Positions 17,245-26,049 of a stretch of 64,000 bases of DNA are shown one piece after another; positions within the stretch are counted from its first letter, which is position 1; the number at the start of each line of letters is the position of its first letter. The DNA is taken from contig NZ_VJXX01000001.1 of NCBI RefSeq assembly GCF_009377195.2, forward strand, positions 1,488,001 to 1,552,000, written 5' to 3'. Source of the DNA: Arthrobacter bussei (GTDB lineage: Bacteria > Actinomycetota > Actinomycetes > Actinomycetales > Micrococcaceae). The notes beneath the pieces are model-generated. The model saw only the letters and a list, made by a program, of their open reading frames with translations, had not been told where the DNA came from and did not search any database. Position numbers and translations under genes: made by a program.

Positions 17245-18342
17245 ATGACGTCCACCACCCGCCGCCCCCTCCGGGCGCCCACGGTCGCTCTCGCCCTGCT
17301 GCTCGCCGCGACGGGGTGCACCGCCACCGGGGGGTCCGATCCCACGGCGAGCGCTCCGGCCCAGGCGCAGGAGGGGTCGACGTCCGCCACCGCCCCTCCG
17401 GCGTCGTCCGGCGGCGGGACGCGCTCGGCGCAGGGCGCGGACATGAGCATCCCCGAGATCGTCGAGGCCGTTGAACCGTCGGTGGTCACCATCTTCACCG
17501 AGGAGGGCCTGGGCAGCGGGGTCATCTACACGGAGGACGGCCTGATTCTCACGAACGAGCACGTCATCCGCGGCAACGAGGACGTCGAGGTGGCCTTCGC
17601 CGACGGCCAGCGCGTCTCCGGCACCGTCGAGGCCTCCGACGCCGTCTCCGACCTCGCACTGGTCCGCGCGGACCGGACCGACCTCCCGGCAGCCACCTTC
17701 CAGTCCGGGCTGCCACGCATCGGCGAACTCGCCGTCGTCCTGGGGTCCCCGCTCGGGTTCGAGAACACCGCGACGTCCGGCATCATCTCCGGCCTGCACC
17801 GGGAGATCCCGGGCTCGGCGTCGTCGAGCCAGTCGCTCGTGGACCTCATCCAGACCGACGCCGCCATCAGCCCGGGCAACTCCGGCGGCGCGGTGGTCAA
17901 CGGCCGTGGGGAGATCATCGGCATCAGCGAGGCCTACATCCCGCCCGCGCAGGGAGCCGTGGCGCTCGGGTTCGCCATCCCGGCCCCCACGGCCGTGGAG
18001 GTGGCCGAGGAACTCCGGGAGGACGGGACCGCCGAGCACGCCTTCATGGGGCTGGCGCCCGGCGCCATCACGCCGCAGATCGCCGAGCAGCTGAACCTGC
18101 AGGACACGGCGGGCGTCGCCGTCCTCTCGGTGTCCGAGGGAGGACCCGCTGACGAGGCCGGGATCCGGCCCGGTGACATCATCACGCGCATCGAGGACGA
18201 GGAACTCGCAGCCCCCGAGGACCTGCTCGCGGCACTGCGGCAGCGGGACCCGGGGCAGACCGTCTCGGTCGAGCTCCGTCGAGGGTCCGGGACCCGGACC
18301 GTCGACGTCGGACTCGAGGACCGTCCCGCCGCCGACCGCTGA
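17245..18342 (+). CDS. HtrA/DegP-like serine protease, lipoprotein
   Basis: 365 residues from ATG 17245, chosen for the lipoprotein signal ending in AATGC (Cys25). A Ser/Thr/Ala-rich linker (26-65) precedes a trypsin-like domain with the full triad: His106 (TNEHVI), Asp136 (SDLALV) and Ser213 (GNSGG). A PDZ domain follows from about residue 275 (AGVAVLSVSEGGPADEAGIRPGDIITRI). It would be anchored on the outer face of the membrane and act in quality control of exported proteins. Most HtrA proteins of this group are membrane-spanning; a lipid anchor is a variant. Confidence 0.92.
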   Translation: MTSTTRRPLRAPTVALALLLAATGCTATGGSDPTASAPAQAQEGSTSATAPPASSGGGTRSAQGADMSIPEIVEAVEPSVVTIFTEEGLGSGVIYTEDGLILTNEHVIRGNEDVEVAFADGQRVSGTVEASDAVSDLALVRADRTDLPAATFQSGLPRIGELAVVLGSPLGFENTATSGIISGLHREIPGSASSSQSLVDLIQTDAAISPGNSGGAVVNGRGEIIGISEAYIPPAQGAVALGFAIPAPTAVEVAEELREDGTAEHAFMGLAPGAITPQIAEQLNLQDTAGVAVLSVSEGGPADEAGIRPGDIITRIEDEELAAPEDLLAALRQRDPGQTVSVELRRGSGTRTVDVGLEDRPAADR

Positions 18343-18438
18343 CCGCTGGGTCTACGGCCGCCCGCTGACGCGAGGTCTGCCACCCGCGACCGACGACGGC
18401 ACCGGGACCTCCTCCGCCGACGGCGTCCCGGGCCGCCG

Positions 18439-19077
18439 TCAGACCGTGACGGCGCGCTCGGACCCCGTCGCCGCCGAACTTCCGAGGTCGCTGCCCTCCA
18501 GGGCCTCGCCCGCCTCGAGGGCCGCGATCCACTGACCCGTCTCCGCGACGGCGGCCCAGTTCGAGTTCAGCAGGGCCATCAGCGTGGTGTGGACCGTCCT
18601 GGCATCGGCGAAGCCGGCACTGTTGGCGAGGTTGATGGCGCCGGTGGCGTCGGAGAGGACCTCCGTGGAGAACCCGATGGCCTCCGCCTCCACGGCCGAG
18701 GCGAGGATGCAGTTGTTGGTCATGTAGCCCACGAGCGTGATCGTGTCGACGTCATGCTCCCGCAGCCATGCGGCGAGGTCTGTACCCGCGTAGACGGAGC
18801 CGTACTGCTTCGTGATGAGCTTCCAGGCGTCGGTCCGTCGGCTCTCGATCTCCGGGTGGAGCTCGAACTCCGGGGTGCCGGGCGCGAAGACGGGCGCGCC
18901 CTCACCGGACGAGTGCTGCAAGGCGGCGATCGGGAGGCCCGCGGCGGTCGCGGCGTCGATGGCGGCCGTGATCCGGCCCAGCGACTGCCCGTGGGGCGGG
19001 AACTGGATCTCCAGGAGTCCGTCGAAGTACTGCTGCTGGACGTCGACGAGGACGAGGGCACGGCGAGGGGTGTTCAT
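18439..19077 (-). CDS. Isochorismatase-like cysteine hydrolase
   Basis: 212 residues from ATG 19077. The catalytic triad of the family is present: Asp12 (LVDVQ), Lys90 (ITKQYGSVY) and Cys123 (NNCILAS, after the cis-peptide region VGYMT). Related enzymes hydrolyse nicotinamide, N-carbamoyl or isochorismate substrates; this one cannot be assigned. The C-terminus is a low-complexity Ser/Ala/Glu tail. It is divergent from the DJ-1/AraC regulator gene (130 bp apart), a pairing that suggests direct regulation. Confidence 0.87.
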   Translation of the reverse strand: MNTPRRALVLVDVQQQYFDGLLEIQFPPHGQSLGRITAAIDAATAAGLPIAALQHSSGEGAPVFAPGTPEFELHPEIESRRTDAWKLITKQYGSVYAGTDLAAWLREHDVDTITLVGYMTNNCILASAVEAEAIGFSTEVLSDATGAINLANSAGFADARTVHTTLMALLNSNWAAVAETGQWIAALEAGEALEGSDLGSSAATGSERAVTV

Positions 19078-19207
19078 GATGTGGCTGCTCCTGGGAGGTA
19101 GGGGACCGCTCGATGCGGCATCACGTCCATCCTCCCGATTCCCGTGCCGACCCACCAGTGGCCCGAAGGCCGGTATACGATGGATTCGGGCCAACGAAAG
19201 GTGTCCG

Positions 19208-20185
19208 ATGCGTATCGCGGTCTACGCGTTCGATGACGCGACCCTGTTCCATCTCGCCGTCCCGCAGATGGTCTTCGACGAGGTGCGACGCCAGGGCCTC
19301 GCGGACTGGACGACGGTGCTCTTCGGCGACCGCCCCGGCTCGGTCCGTACGGCGGAGGGCTACCGGCTCACGAGGGTCGAGGGACCCGACGCGGCCTCCT
19401 CGGCAGACATCCTGGTGATCCCCTCATGGTTCGACGACGGGCGGGAACTCGGTGACGCCCTTCTCGGCGCACTACGTGACGCGCACGCGCGGAGGGTGAC
19501 CGTCCTCGGCCTGTGCCTCGGTGCGATCGCCGTCGCGGACGCGGGGCTGCTCGCCGGGAGGAAGGCGGTGACGCACTGGCAGGCCTTCGACACCCTCGCG
19601 GCGCGGCATCCCGACATCCCGATCGACCAGTCCGTGCTGTACATCGACCACGGAGACGTCCTGACCAGTGCGGGAACTGCCTCCGGGCTCGATGCCTGCC
19701 TCCACGTGGTGCGCGCGCGGCTGGGCGCGGATGCGGCGAACCGGGTTGCACGCAGCCTCGTCGTCGCCCCGCACCGGGACGGCGGGCAGGCCCAGTACAT
19801 CGAGCACCCGGTGCCCGAGGGTTCCGGTGACGACCGCATCGCCCACCTGCTGGAATGGGCGCTCGGGCGCCTCGGCGAGCCCCTGGGGATCGACAGGCTC
19901 GCCGCGCAGGCACACCTGAGCCGCAGGACGTTCGTCCGCGCCTTCCGCGCGACGACCGGGACGACGCCGTCGGCCTGGGTGCGCTCCCGGCGTCTCGACG
20001 CGGCCCGGCGGCTGCTCGAGACGACGGACCTGCCCATCGACCGCATCGCGTCCGACTGCGGCTTCGGCAACGCGGTCACGCTGCGGCAGAACTTCGCGGG
20101 GTCGCTCGGCACCACGCCGACCGCGTACCGGAGGCGGTTCACCACCCGTCCCGCGCCGGGCGCGCACAGGCCTCCCGCCGCATGA
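19208..20185 (+). CDS. GlxA-type regulator: DJ-1/PfpI domain plus AraC helix-turn-helix
   Basis: 325 residues from ATG 19208. An N-terminal DJ-1/PfpI-like domain (IAVYAFDDATLFHLAVPQMVF; nucleophile-elbow-like GLCLGA; then TASGLDACLHVVR) is followed by two AraC helix-turn-helix motifs (about 225-310: IDRLAAQAHLSRRTFVRAFRATTGTTPSAWVR and IDRIASDCGFGNAVTLRQNF). Such regulators sense small metabolites through the DJ-1 domain. The divergent isochorismatase-like hydrolase is the obvious candidate target gene. Confidence 0.92.
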   Translation: MRIAVYAFDDATLFHLAVPQMVFDEVRRQGLADWTTVLFGDRPGSVRTAEGYRLTRVEGPDAASSADILVIPSWFDDGRELGDALLGALRDAHARRVTVLGLCLGAIAVADAGLLAGRKAVTHWQAFDTLAARHPDIPIDQSVLYIDHGDVLTSAGTASGLDACLHVVRARLGADAANRVARSLVVAPHRDGGQAQYIEHPVPEGSGDDRIAHLLEWALGRLGEPLGIDRLAAQAHLSRRTFVRAFRATTGTTPSAWVRSRRLDAARRLLETTDLPIDRIASDCGFGNAVTLRQNFAGSLGTTPTAYRRRFTTRPAPGAHRPPAA

Positions 20186-20214
20186 CGGCCCTCGCACCGG
20201 GGAGGCGCTGAGGC

Positions 20215-20871
20215 TCAGAGGTGCGCGACGGCCGCCAGGATCGCCGTGACCTCCGTGCGCCGTGTGTAGTCCGTCTGGACGTCGACGAAGCGGACCGTCC
20301 CGCCGGCGTCGACGACGAGGACCGTCGGGAAGGGGATTGCCGCCGTACCGTCCGCATTGCTGTCCGACACCTCGAAGCCCAGCTGCGTGTGGGCACGCCG
20401 TGCCTCCGTGCTCGGTTCGGTGACGATGCCGAGCGCTCCCGCAAGCGTGTTCGAAGGATCGGACAGGACGTCGAAGCCCAGCTCGGCGCCCTCGGCCGTC
20501 GCACCGCTCCGCTCGGGGTGCTGCGGGCTGACGGCGACGAGCGCGACCCCCTGACCGGCGAGGGGCGGCAGGAGCTCGCGCTGGTAGGTCCGCAGCGTGA
20601 TGTTGCAGTAGGGGCACCACGCACCACGGTAGAACACGAGGACCGCAGGACCTCCACCCAGCACCGTGGACAGCCGGACCGCGTCGCCGCGGGCGGTGAG
20701 CAGCGCGGCGTCGGGCAGTGCGTCGCCCGCCCGTACGACCCCGCTCGGGGTGCCCACCGAACGGAGGTCGGCCTGCTCCTGCGCGAACGTGCCCGCCAGG
20801 TCCGGGCCGATCTGCGCCTCGAAGCCCTCGTTGAAGCGGGCTACCTCGGACTCGATGCTGGTCTGCGCCAT
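20215..20871 (-). CDS. Peroxiredoxin-like (AhpC/TSA) protein
   Basis: 218 residues with a thioredoxin fold of the AhpC-TSA/Redoxin group. The active site is WCPYC (Cys86, Cys89) after the strand AVLVFYRGA, with the cis-Pro region at IPFPTVLVVDAGG. The CPYC pair gives a peroxidase or thiol-disulfide function in the cytosol; no signal peptide. About 50 N-terminal residues precede the fold and are helical, as in the peroxiredoxin-like alkyl hydroperoxide subgroup. Convergent with the AraC-type gene. Confidence 0.88.
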   Translation of the reverse strand: MAQTSIESEVARFNEGFEAQIGPDLAGTFAQEQADLRSVGTPSGVVRAGDALPDAALLTARGDAVRLSTVLGGGPAVLVFYRGAWCPYCNITLRTYQRELLPPLAGQGVALVAVSPQHPERSGATAEGAELGFDVLSDPSNTLAGALGIVTEPSTEARRAHTQLGFEVSDSNADGTAAIPFPTVLVVDAGGTVRFVDVQTDYTRRTEVTAILAAVAHL

Positions 20872-21000
20872 GGCGTACTCCTCGACGTGTCACTCGATGT
20901 GCTGCCGGCCCGGGCGGGCCGTAGCTCAGAGGATAGGTGTGGCGCCCGACCGACTCTCCCGGATGCGTCACACGCGGACACAGAAGCCTGGGTCCGCCGG

Positions 21001-21813
21001 TCAGAGCAGGCGCCAGGCCTTCCAGCCCGGGTACACCTCCCGCTGCATGTCCTGCGCCAGTTCCTCGAGGTCCTCGAGGTCCTCGTCGCTGAATGCGCGG
21101 GGCGAGGTGGACATCACGCACAGCGACCCGACCAGCCATCCACCCGGCCCGCGCAGCGGACACCCGGCGTAGAAGCGGATGTACGGTGCACCGGACACGA
21201 AGGTGTGCCCGCGGAAGCGTTCGTCCTGCAGCGTGTCCGTCAGGACGAGGGGACTCGCCGCGCGGATGGTCTCGTTGCAGAAAGCCTGCGTCCGCTCGAG
21301 ATCCTGGTCGGCGTCGCCCACGGCGGACTTGATGAACTGCCGATGCTCGCCGATCAGGGCGAGCGTCGCGAGTTCGCATCGGAATCGCTCGGCCGCCCGC
21401 CGGGTGATCCTGTCGAACCGCTCCTCCGGCGGCGTGTCCAGGAGGTTCAACTGATCGAGGGAGTGCAGGCGCTCGCGCTCGGCGGACGCCTCGTCGAGCA
21501 GCGCTGCCCCTGCGGCGCCCAGCGGCCGCAGGGCCTCCCGTGGATCGGCCGGGCCGTCGCCCGGACGACTGACGACGACCGCGCCCGTAGCCGTCGTCCC
21601 CTCCCCCGCCGCTCCATGCACGACCTCCGCGAGGAGATCGGACTCGACCGCGGGCAGACCGCCGAGCCCCTCGAGATAGGCAGCCACCCGGGCCTCCGAC
21701 AGGGTGCCGCCCTGCGCGAAGTAGCCGATCCAGGCCTGGGTGACGGACAACCCGGACCGCCGCATCCCCTCTGCCAGGTGCCGGTGCCGGCCGTGCTGGT
21801 TCGAGTGCTCCAT
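21001..21813 (-). CDS. GAF-domain sensor with unrecognised 45-residue N-terminal module
   Basis: 270 residues from ATG 21813. Residues about 21-65 (GLSVTQAW, GGTLSEARVAAYLEGL, LPAVESD) form a module also found in the genes at 26.1 and 28.4 kb. After a linker, residues about 125-265 are a GAF domain of the bacterial cytosolic type (LLDTPPEERFDRITRRA, EHRQFIKSAVG, FCNETI, IRFYAGCPLRGPGGWLVGSLCVM). No output domain follows, so it probably acts by binding a partner. It lies 17 bp downstream of the GAF-ANTAR gene on the same strand, forming a two-gene sensory operon. Confidence 0.85.
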   Translation of the reverse strand: MEHSNQHGRHRHLAEGMRRSGLSVTQAWIGYFAQGGTLSEARVAAYLEGLGGLPAVESDLLAEVVHGAAGEGTTATGAVVVSRPGDGPADPREALRPLGAAGAALLDEASAERERLHSLDQLNLLDTPPEERFDRITRRAAERFRCELATLALIGEHRQFIKSAVGDADQDLERTQAFCNETIRAASPLVLTDTLQDERFRGHTFVSGAPYIRFYAGCPLRGPGGWLVGSLCVMSTSPRAFSDEDLEDLEELAQDMQREVYPGWKAWRLL

Positions 21814-21830
21814 GATCGCCGGAGGTGTTG

Positions 21831-22568
21831 CTACTCGAAGTGCGTGCTGGCCGGACCCTGGCCCAGCGACTCCAGGACGGACGCGGCGACCTCCCGCAGC
21901 TTCACGTTGCGGGTGCTGGAGGCCGTCTTGAGGATGGCCATGGCTGCATCCTGGGAGCAACGGTTCTGCCCCATGATCACCCCGACCGCGAGATCGATCG
22001 TGGTGCGGCTCTCCATCGCAGCCCGCATGTCGGCACTCGACTCCGTGAGCTTCGCGATCCGGACGGCGAGGCGGAGCGAGGCCGAGACCTTCGCGGCGAA
22101 TCCCTCCGCCGCCTCGACCGCCTCGGGGCTGAACGCGTCCACGAGGGGTGAATAGAAGTTGAGTGCAGCCGTCGCGTCGCCTTCGAGGCGGATGGGCACA
22201 CCCAGCGCGGACTTGATGCCGTGTCCCGCGATCGCCCGGCTGTACTCGGGGAAACGCTCCTCCGCATCGAAGTCGCTGACATAGTGGGCGACTCCCAGGC
22301 GGGCGGCCCTCAGGCATGGGCCGTCGTTGAACTCGTACTGCACCTCGTCCATCTTCTGGGCTTCGGGACTGTTGCTCGCGACGGTCGTCTTCGTGCGTGC
22401 CCTCAGCAGCGTCACGCCGCACAGCACCTCGTCATCCTCGTGCGACAGGCTGTGCCCGGCGATGGTGACCAGCTTCGTCAGGAACTCCTCGACGTCGTCG
22501 CTGTCGAGGACGAGGTCCTGGAGGAGGCCCGAGACAGCCCGGCCCTTGTCAAAAGGATGTTCGGACAA
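21831..22568 (-). CDS. GAF and ANTAR domain protein (RNA-binding antiterminator type)
   Basis: About 245 residues: a GAF domain (LVTIAGHSLSHEDDEVLCGVTLL to ALNFYSPLVDAFS) and a C-terminal ANTAR domain (about 175-235: MRAAMESRTTIDLAVGVIMGQNRCSQDAAMAILKTASS), which binds paired RNA hairpins to prevent termination. Start uncertain: TTG 22568 has AAAGG 8 bp upstream and matches the N-terminus of the paralogue at 47.8 kb; an in-frame TTG at 22619 lacks a ribosome site. It forms an operon with the GAF gene downstream and is a paralogue of the gene at 47847. Confidence 0.87.
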   Translation of the reverse strand: MSEHPFDKGRAVSGLLQDLVLDSDDVEEFLTKLVTIAGHSLSHEDDEVLCGVTLLRARTKTTVASNSPEAQKMDEVQYEFNDGPCLRAARLGVAHYVSDFDAEERFPEYSRAIAGHGIKSALGVPIRLEGDATAALNFYSPLVDAFSPEAVEAAEGFAAKVSASLRLAVRIAKLTESSADMRAAMESRTTIDLAVGVIMGQNRCSQDAAMAILKTASSTRNVKLREVAASVLESLGQGPASTHFE

Positions 22569-22731
22569 CAGATGAACCTTTGCATCCGCCCCTGGCCGAC
22601 CACGCGTGATGCTGGGCAAGGAGAAGGTGAGGAGCCGCCTGCTGCTAAACGACCTAGGAGATATTACCCAATTCTGCCGCCGGGTGGAGACGCCCGCGGA
22701 CGGTGATCGTCCGGGCGGCTACGCTCGTGCG

Positions 22732-23109
22732 ATGGGAGAATCACCGCGGTTCGCGCTCACATCGACGGTGCTGGGAGCGCCCGACGCCCGGGAGCTCGCC
22801 CGGTTCTACCGGGCACTCCTCGGGTGGACGGTTCGCGCCGACGAGCCAGGGTGGGTGGTGCTGGCGGCGCCCGGCGGTGGCGCCGGGCTCTCCTTCCAGA
22901 CCGAGGACGCCTACGTCCGTCCCGTGTGGCCCGAGGAACCGGGGCGCCAGCAGATGATGCTCCACCTCGACATCGCCGTCGAGGACCTCGGGGCCGCCGT
23001 CGAACGGGCGACCGCACTCGGAGCGGATCTGGCGGACCACCAGCCGCAGGAGGACGTCCGTGTCTGCCTCGACCCTGCGGGCCACCCCTTCTGCCTCTAC
23101 ACGCCGTGA
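22732..23109 (+). CDS. VOC (glyoxalase/bleomycin-resistance fold) protein
   Basis: 125 residues from ATG 22732. One vicinal-oxygen-chelate module: LGAPDARELARFYRALLGWTV at the start, MLHLDIAVEDLGAAVERATALGA in the middle and CLDPAGHPFCLY at the end. Only some metal-ligand positions are clear (His in MLHLD, the acidic position at the end is not conserved), so an enzyme activity is uncertain and a ligand-binding role is possible. Divergent from the GAF-ANTAR gene. Confidence 0.85.
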   Translation: MGESPRFALTSTVLGAPDARELARFYRALLGWTVRADEPGWVVLAAPGGGAGLSFQTEDAYVRPVWPEEPGRQQMMLHLDIAVEDLGAAVERATALGADLADHQPQEDVRVCLDPAGHPFCLYTP

Positions 23110-23275
23110 CCCGCCGACCCGCGGCATCGTCCTGTCAAGCTGAGGGGATCTTGACCGGCGTCACTGCGCACCTTGAGCAGCCGGGCGCACACTGGGGACA
23201 CGCAACGACGGCCCGGACCTGTCCGCGGACCGACGATGAATACATCGATGTGCTTGCACGGGCATGGGGTGTCGG

Positions 23276-24079
23276 TCAGGGGTCAAGCAGCCGGCTCCTG
23301 ACCGACGCTTGGCCGTCGTCCTGCCCGAGCAGGCCCGCCGCCTCGTGGTGTCCGCGGTAGATCGCCGTCCGTAATTCGATCGCGTACGCCTCGAGCGCGG
23401 GCATCCCCAGCGCGGTGGCGAGGGCGATCTCCGCGTCGATGTCGTACGCGACCCGCACGAACTGGATGCCGAACGGGGCCGAGCGGTCGCCGTCGGGCTC
23501 ACCCTCGAGGATCACGTAGGACGCCTGCGGCTCGTCGAGCGGGTTACCCACACTGCCCACGTTCACGAGCGTCCTGCTGCGATGGGTGGAGATGAAGGCG
23601 TCGTGGATGTCTCCGTAACAGACGACGTCGGGCAGCGGCCCGTCACCCGTGAGCTCCGTCGCCGCGAACATGCCCGCGAACTCCTCGTCCGTGTGCTGCG
23701 CGTGCACCCGGTGGTACACGCTCCTCGCGGACGCATGGAACAGCCGGATGCGGCGGCCGCTGAGGGTGATGTCGTGTGAGAGCGGGAGGGACCGCAGCCA
23801 CACACGGTCCTCCGGGCTGAGCTCGCTGTGCCACCACCAGCCGGCATCGTCGCGCCGCTCGGGCGTCTCGCTCGGCAGGAAGTCGTCCCAGTTGCCGCGC
23901 ACCGTCACGGCGCAGTGCAGGCGGCTGAGCCGGACGCACTCCGACCCGCGTGGGCCCTTGCCGGCGACATCGCCCAGGTTGACGATCGTGGAGACCCCCC
24001 GGCGTCGGAGATCCGCCAGGACCGCCTCGAAGGCGGTGGCGTTGCCGTGCAGGTCCGAGATCACCGCCACGCGTTGCAT
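23276..24079 (-). CDS. Metallophosphoesterase (YfcE/Ap4A-hydrolase-like)
   Basis: 267 residues with the calcineurin-like metal motifs in order: SDLHGN near the N-terminus, NLGDVAGKGP, VRGNWD (GNHD variant with Trp for His), LFHAS and CYGDIHDAF with the closing NVGSVGNPLD. This layout fits cytosolic phosphodiesterases of the MJ0936/YfcE or diadenosine-tetraphosphatase-like group. About 60 extra C-terminal residues follow the fold. Substrate unknown. Convergent with the VOC gene. Confidence 0.88.
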   Translation of the reverse strand: MQRVAVISDLHGNATAFEAVLADLRRRGVSTIVNLGDVAGKGPRGSECVRLSRLHCAVTVRGNWDDFLPSETPERRDDAGWWWHSELSPEDRVWLRSLPLSHDITLSGRRIRLFHASARSVYHRVHAQHTDEEFAGMFAATELTGDGPLPDVVCYGDIHDAFISTHRSRTLVNVGSVGNPLDEPQASYVILEGEPDGDRSAPFGIQFVRVAYDIDAEIALATALGMPALEAYAIELRTAIYRGHHEAAGLLGQDDGQASVRSRLLDP

Positions 24080-24142
24080 CCCCTCAGGCTATCCCGGAGC
24101 CGCGTGCCCGCCGCCGCCGCCCGCTGGACATGGACGCCGCCG

Positions 24143-24162
24143 ACGCGCAACCCGTTGCGCGT
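24143..24162. promoter_or_regulatory. Perfect 20-bp palindrome in a divergent promoter region
   Basis: ACGCGCAACCCGTTGCGCGT has 9-bp perfect arms around CC. It lies 64 bp upstream of the phosphoesterase start and 87 bp upstream of the DUF6766 start, and a further half-site (GTTGCG) follows at 24174. It looks like an operator, but no regulator gene is adjacent. Confidence 0.45.
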
Positions 24163-24248
24163 GCTTCGTCACCGTTGCGGGCTCCCGCCGCCGGTTCCTA
24201 GCGTAGGAGGAACATCCGGGCCGGATCGATACACGAAGGTGGAGGCAC

Positions 24249-24911
24249 ATGAAGCACTGGATCCGGGACCACGGCCTGCTGCTCGTGAACGGGGCCCTCT
24301 TCGTCATCTCCTTCGCCGGCATGGTGCTGAGCGGAGCATTGAGCTACGACGCGGACCAGCAGGCCCACGGGGGAACGACGGTGGGTGTCCTCGGCTTCCT
24401 CGGAACCGGCGAGTTCGTCGAGGCGACGTTCGAGAACTGGGAATCCGAGTTCCTCCAGATGGGCATGTATGTCGTGCTGACGGCGTACCTGTTCCAGCGG
24501 GGGTCCTCGGAATCGAAGCTGCCCGGCCGGCACGAACCGCAGGACGACGATCCGCGCGACGCGTCCGGAGACAGCAATGCTCCGTGGCCGGTGCGCCGCG
24601 GGGGCGTGGTCATGCGACTGTACGAACATTCGCTGTCGATCATGTTCTTCGTCCTCTTCGCCGCATCCTTCCTCCTGCATGCGGCGGGTGGCAGCGCAGC
24701 CTACAGCGAGGAGCAGGCGGCGCACGGCCTCCCGGGGACCACGGTCCTCGAGTACCTGGGCACGTCGCGGTTCTGGTTCGAGTCCTTCCAGAACTGGCAG
24801 AGCGAATTCATGGTGATCGCGCTGATGATCGGCGCTTCGGTCTATCTCCGGGAGCGGGGGAGCGTGGAATCGAAGCCGGTGGCCATGGCGCACGGATCCA
24901 CCGACACCTGA
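24249..24911 (+). CDS. DUF6766-type membrane protein with internal duplication
   Basis: 220 residues with four hydrophobic helices in two similar halves. Half 1 (about 10-95) and half 2 (about 125-210) both run helix, Ala-His-Gly, Thr-Thr-Val, a Leu-Gly-Thr, FENWESEF or FQNWQSEF, helix, then Ser-Ser/Val-Glu-Ser-Lys. The repeated NWxSEF sits at the start of each second helix. This fits DUF6766, small membrane proteins of unknown role; ion transport is a guess. A purine-rich GGAGG lies 6 bp upstream of the ATG. Confidence 0.78.
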   Translation: MKHWIRDHGLLLVNGALFVISFAGMVLSGALSYDADQQAHGGTTVGVLGFLGTGEFVEATFENWESEFLQMGMYVVLTAYLFQRGSSESKLPGRHEPQDDDPRDASGDSNAPWPVRRGGVVMRLYEHSLSIMFFVLFAASFLLHAAGGSAAYSEEQAAHGLPGTTVLEYLGTSRFWFESFQNWQSEFMVIALMIGASVYLRERGSVESKPVAMAHGSTDT

Positions 24912-24960
24912 TCGCGGCTATCCTCGTGGTGCCAGGCCTCCCCCGCCGAAGGGCCGTCCC

Positions 24961-25776
24961 ATGCCGCACCGTCAGCACCCCGTTGACTCCGCACGGCCCA
25001 CCGAGGCCTCGATGACCTCACGCCTGCGCGCCGCCGGATGCGTCTTCGCCGAGGACGAGGCGCGACTCCTCGCGGCGAGCGGGGCCGGCGACGAGCGCCT
25101 GCTGGAGATGCTGGAACAGCGGGTGGCGGGCCTGCCGCTCGAGCACATCCTCGGCTGGGTGGATTTCTGCGGGCTCCGACTCCTCGTCGGACCAGGTGTC
25201 TTCGTGCCGCGGCAGCGGTCCGCCCTCCTGGTCACGGCCGCGGCCGACCTGACGGCGCCGGGTGCCACGGTGCTGGATCTCTGCTGCGGGTGCGGAGCGC
25301 TCGCAGCGGCCCTCGCACACCTGGTCCCGGGCCTCCGCCTCCACGCGGCCGACGTCTCCGGCGCGGCCGTCGCGCTCGCACGCCGGAATCTCACCCGACA
25401 CGGCGCCCGCTGCTACGAGGGTGATCTCTTCGCGCCGCTGCCCGCTGCGCTCCGGGGCACCGTCGACACCCTGCTCTGCAACACCCCGTACGTGCCGAGC
25501 GGCCAGGTGAGGAACCTGCCGCCGGAAGCCAGGCTCCACGAGCCGCGGGCCGCCCTCGACGGCGGCGGCGATGGCCTGGAGGTCCAGCGGCGCGTGGTGC
25601 AGGAGGCGCGGGAGTGGCTGGCGCCAGGGGGCCATCTGCTCGTGGAGATCGGCGAGGACCAGGAAGCGGCCTGCCTCGGCATCCTCGCTGCCGGCGGGTT
25701 GCGTGCGTGGACGCGGTGGGACGACGACGTCGGAGCACTCATCGCCATCGGCCAGGCGCCCCCGCATGCGCCGTGA
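24961..25776 (+). CDS. HemK/PrmC-like protein N5-glutamine methyltransferase
   Basis: 271 residues, or about 254 from the internal ATG at 25012. Short N-terminal helical domain, then a Rossmann methyltransferase with the SAM loop VLDLCCGCGALAAALA and the catalytic CNTPYVPSG in place of the usual NPPYI. That change (Cys-Asn-Thr-Pro-Tyr) is common in a second actinobacterial paralogue annotated as a putative glutamine methyltransferase; the true PrmC near prfA is elsewhere. It may methylate a release factor or another Gln-containing target. Confidence 0.85.
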   Translation: MPHRQHPVDSARPTEASMTSRLRAAGCVFAEDEARLLAASGAGDERLLEMLEQRVAGLPLEHILGWVDFCGLRLLVGPGVFVPRQRSALLVTAAADLTAPGATVLDLCCGCGALAAALAHLVPGLRLHAADVSGAAVALARRNLTRHGARCYEGDLFAPLPAALRGTVDTLLCNTPYVPSGQVRNLPPEARLHEPRAALDGGGDGLEVQRRVVQEAREWLAPGGHLLVEIGEDQEAACLGILAAGGLRAWTRWDDDVGALIAIGQAPPHAP

Positions 25777-25817
25777 GGGCGGCGGCCGGAGTCCCCTCGC
25801 GGCGCTGCGGACAGCAA

Positions 25818-25857
25818 GATGGTGCCCGAGCAGCCGTAGCCGGGCGCGGGCACCATC
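25818..25857. terminator. Stem-loop between convergent genes
   Basis: GATGGTGCCCG (25818-25828) pairs perfectly with CGGGCACCATC (25847-25857) over an 18-base loop. It lies 42 bp after the methyltransferase stop, in a 273-bp interval that otherwise holds a short palindrome (25894-25909) and an 8-bp tandem repeat (25973-25996) and no gene. Confidence 0.55.
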
Positions 25858-25972
25858 AGGGGGTTTGCTGTGTCGGCCGCTCCTTGACCAACCAGTAAGC
25901 CCACTTACTAGTTCACCACGCCGTGTCCAGCCCGGAGTACTGCGAGAGCGCATCCGGAGGAATACCGGGGGA

Positions 25973-25996
25973 ACGGGGAGACGGGGAGACGGGGCA
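25973..25996. repeat. Three tandem 8-bp units
   Basis: ACGGGGAG occurs at 25973-25980 and 25981-25988, followed by the imperfect unit ACGGGGCA at 25989-25996. It lies in the gap between the methyltransferase and GAF genes. A simple slippage repeat is the likeliest explanation. Confidence 0.5.
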
Positions 25997-26049
25997 GAAC
26001 CAGGGCAGGGACGGGCTGGACGCGGGGAGGCCGGCGCTCCGGCCCTGTC

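Noticed and set aside
25894..25909. TetR-like operator AGTAAGCCCACTTACT
   Set aside because: 6-bp arms around 4 bases between the 3' ends of convergent genes, with no promoter or regulator nearby; likely chance.
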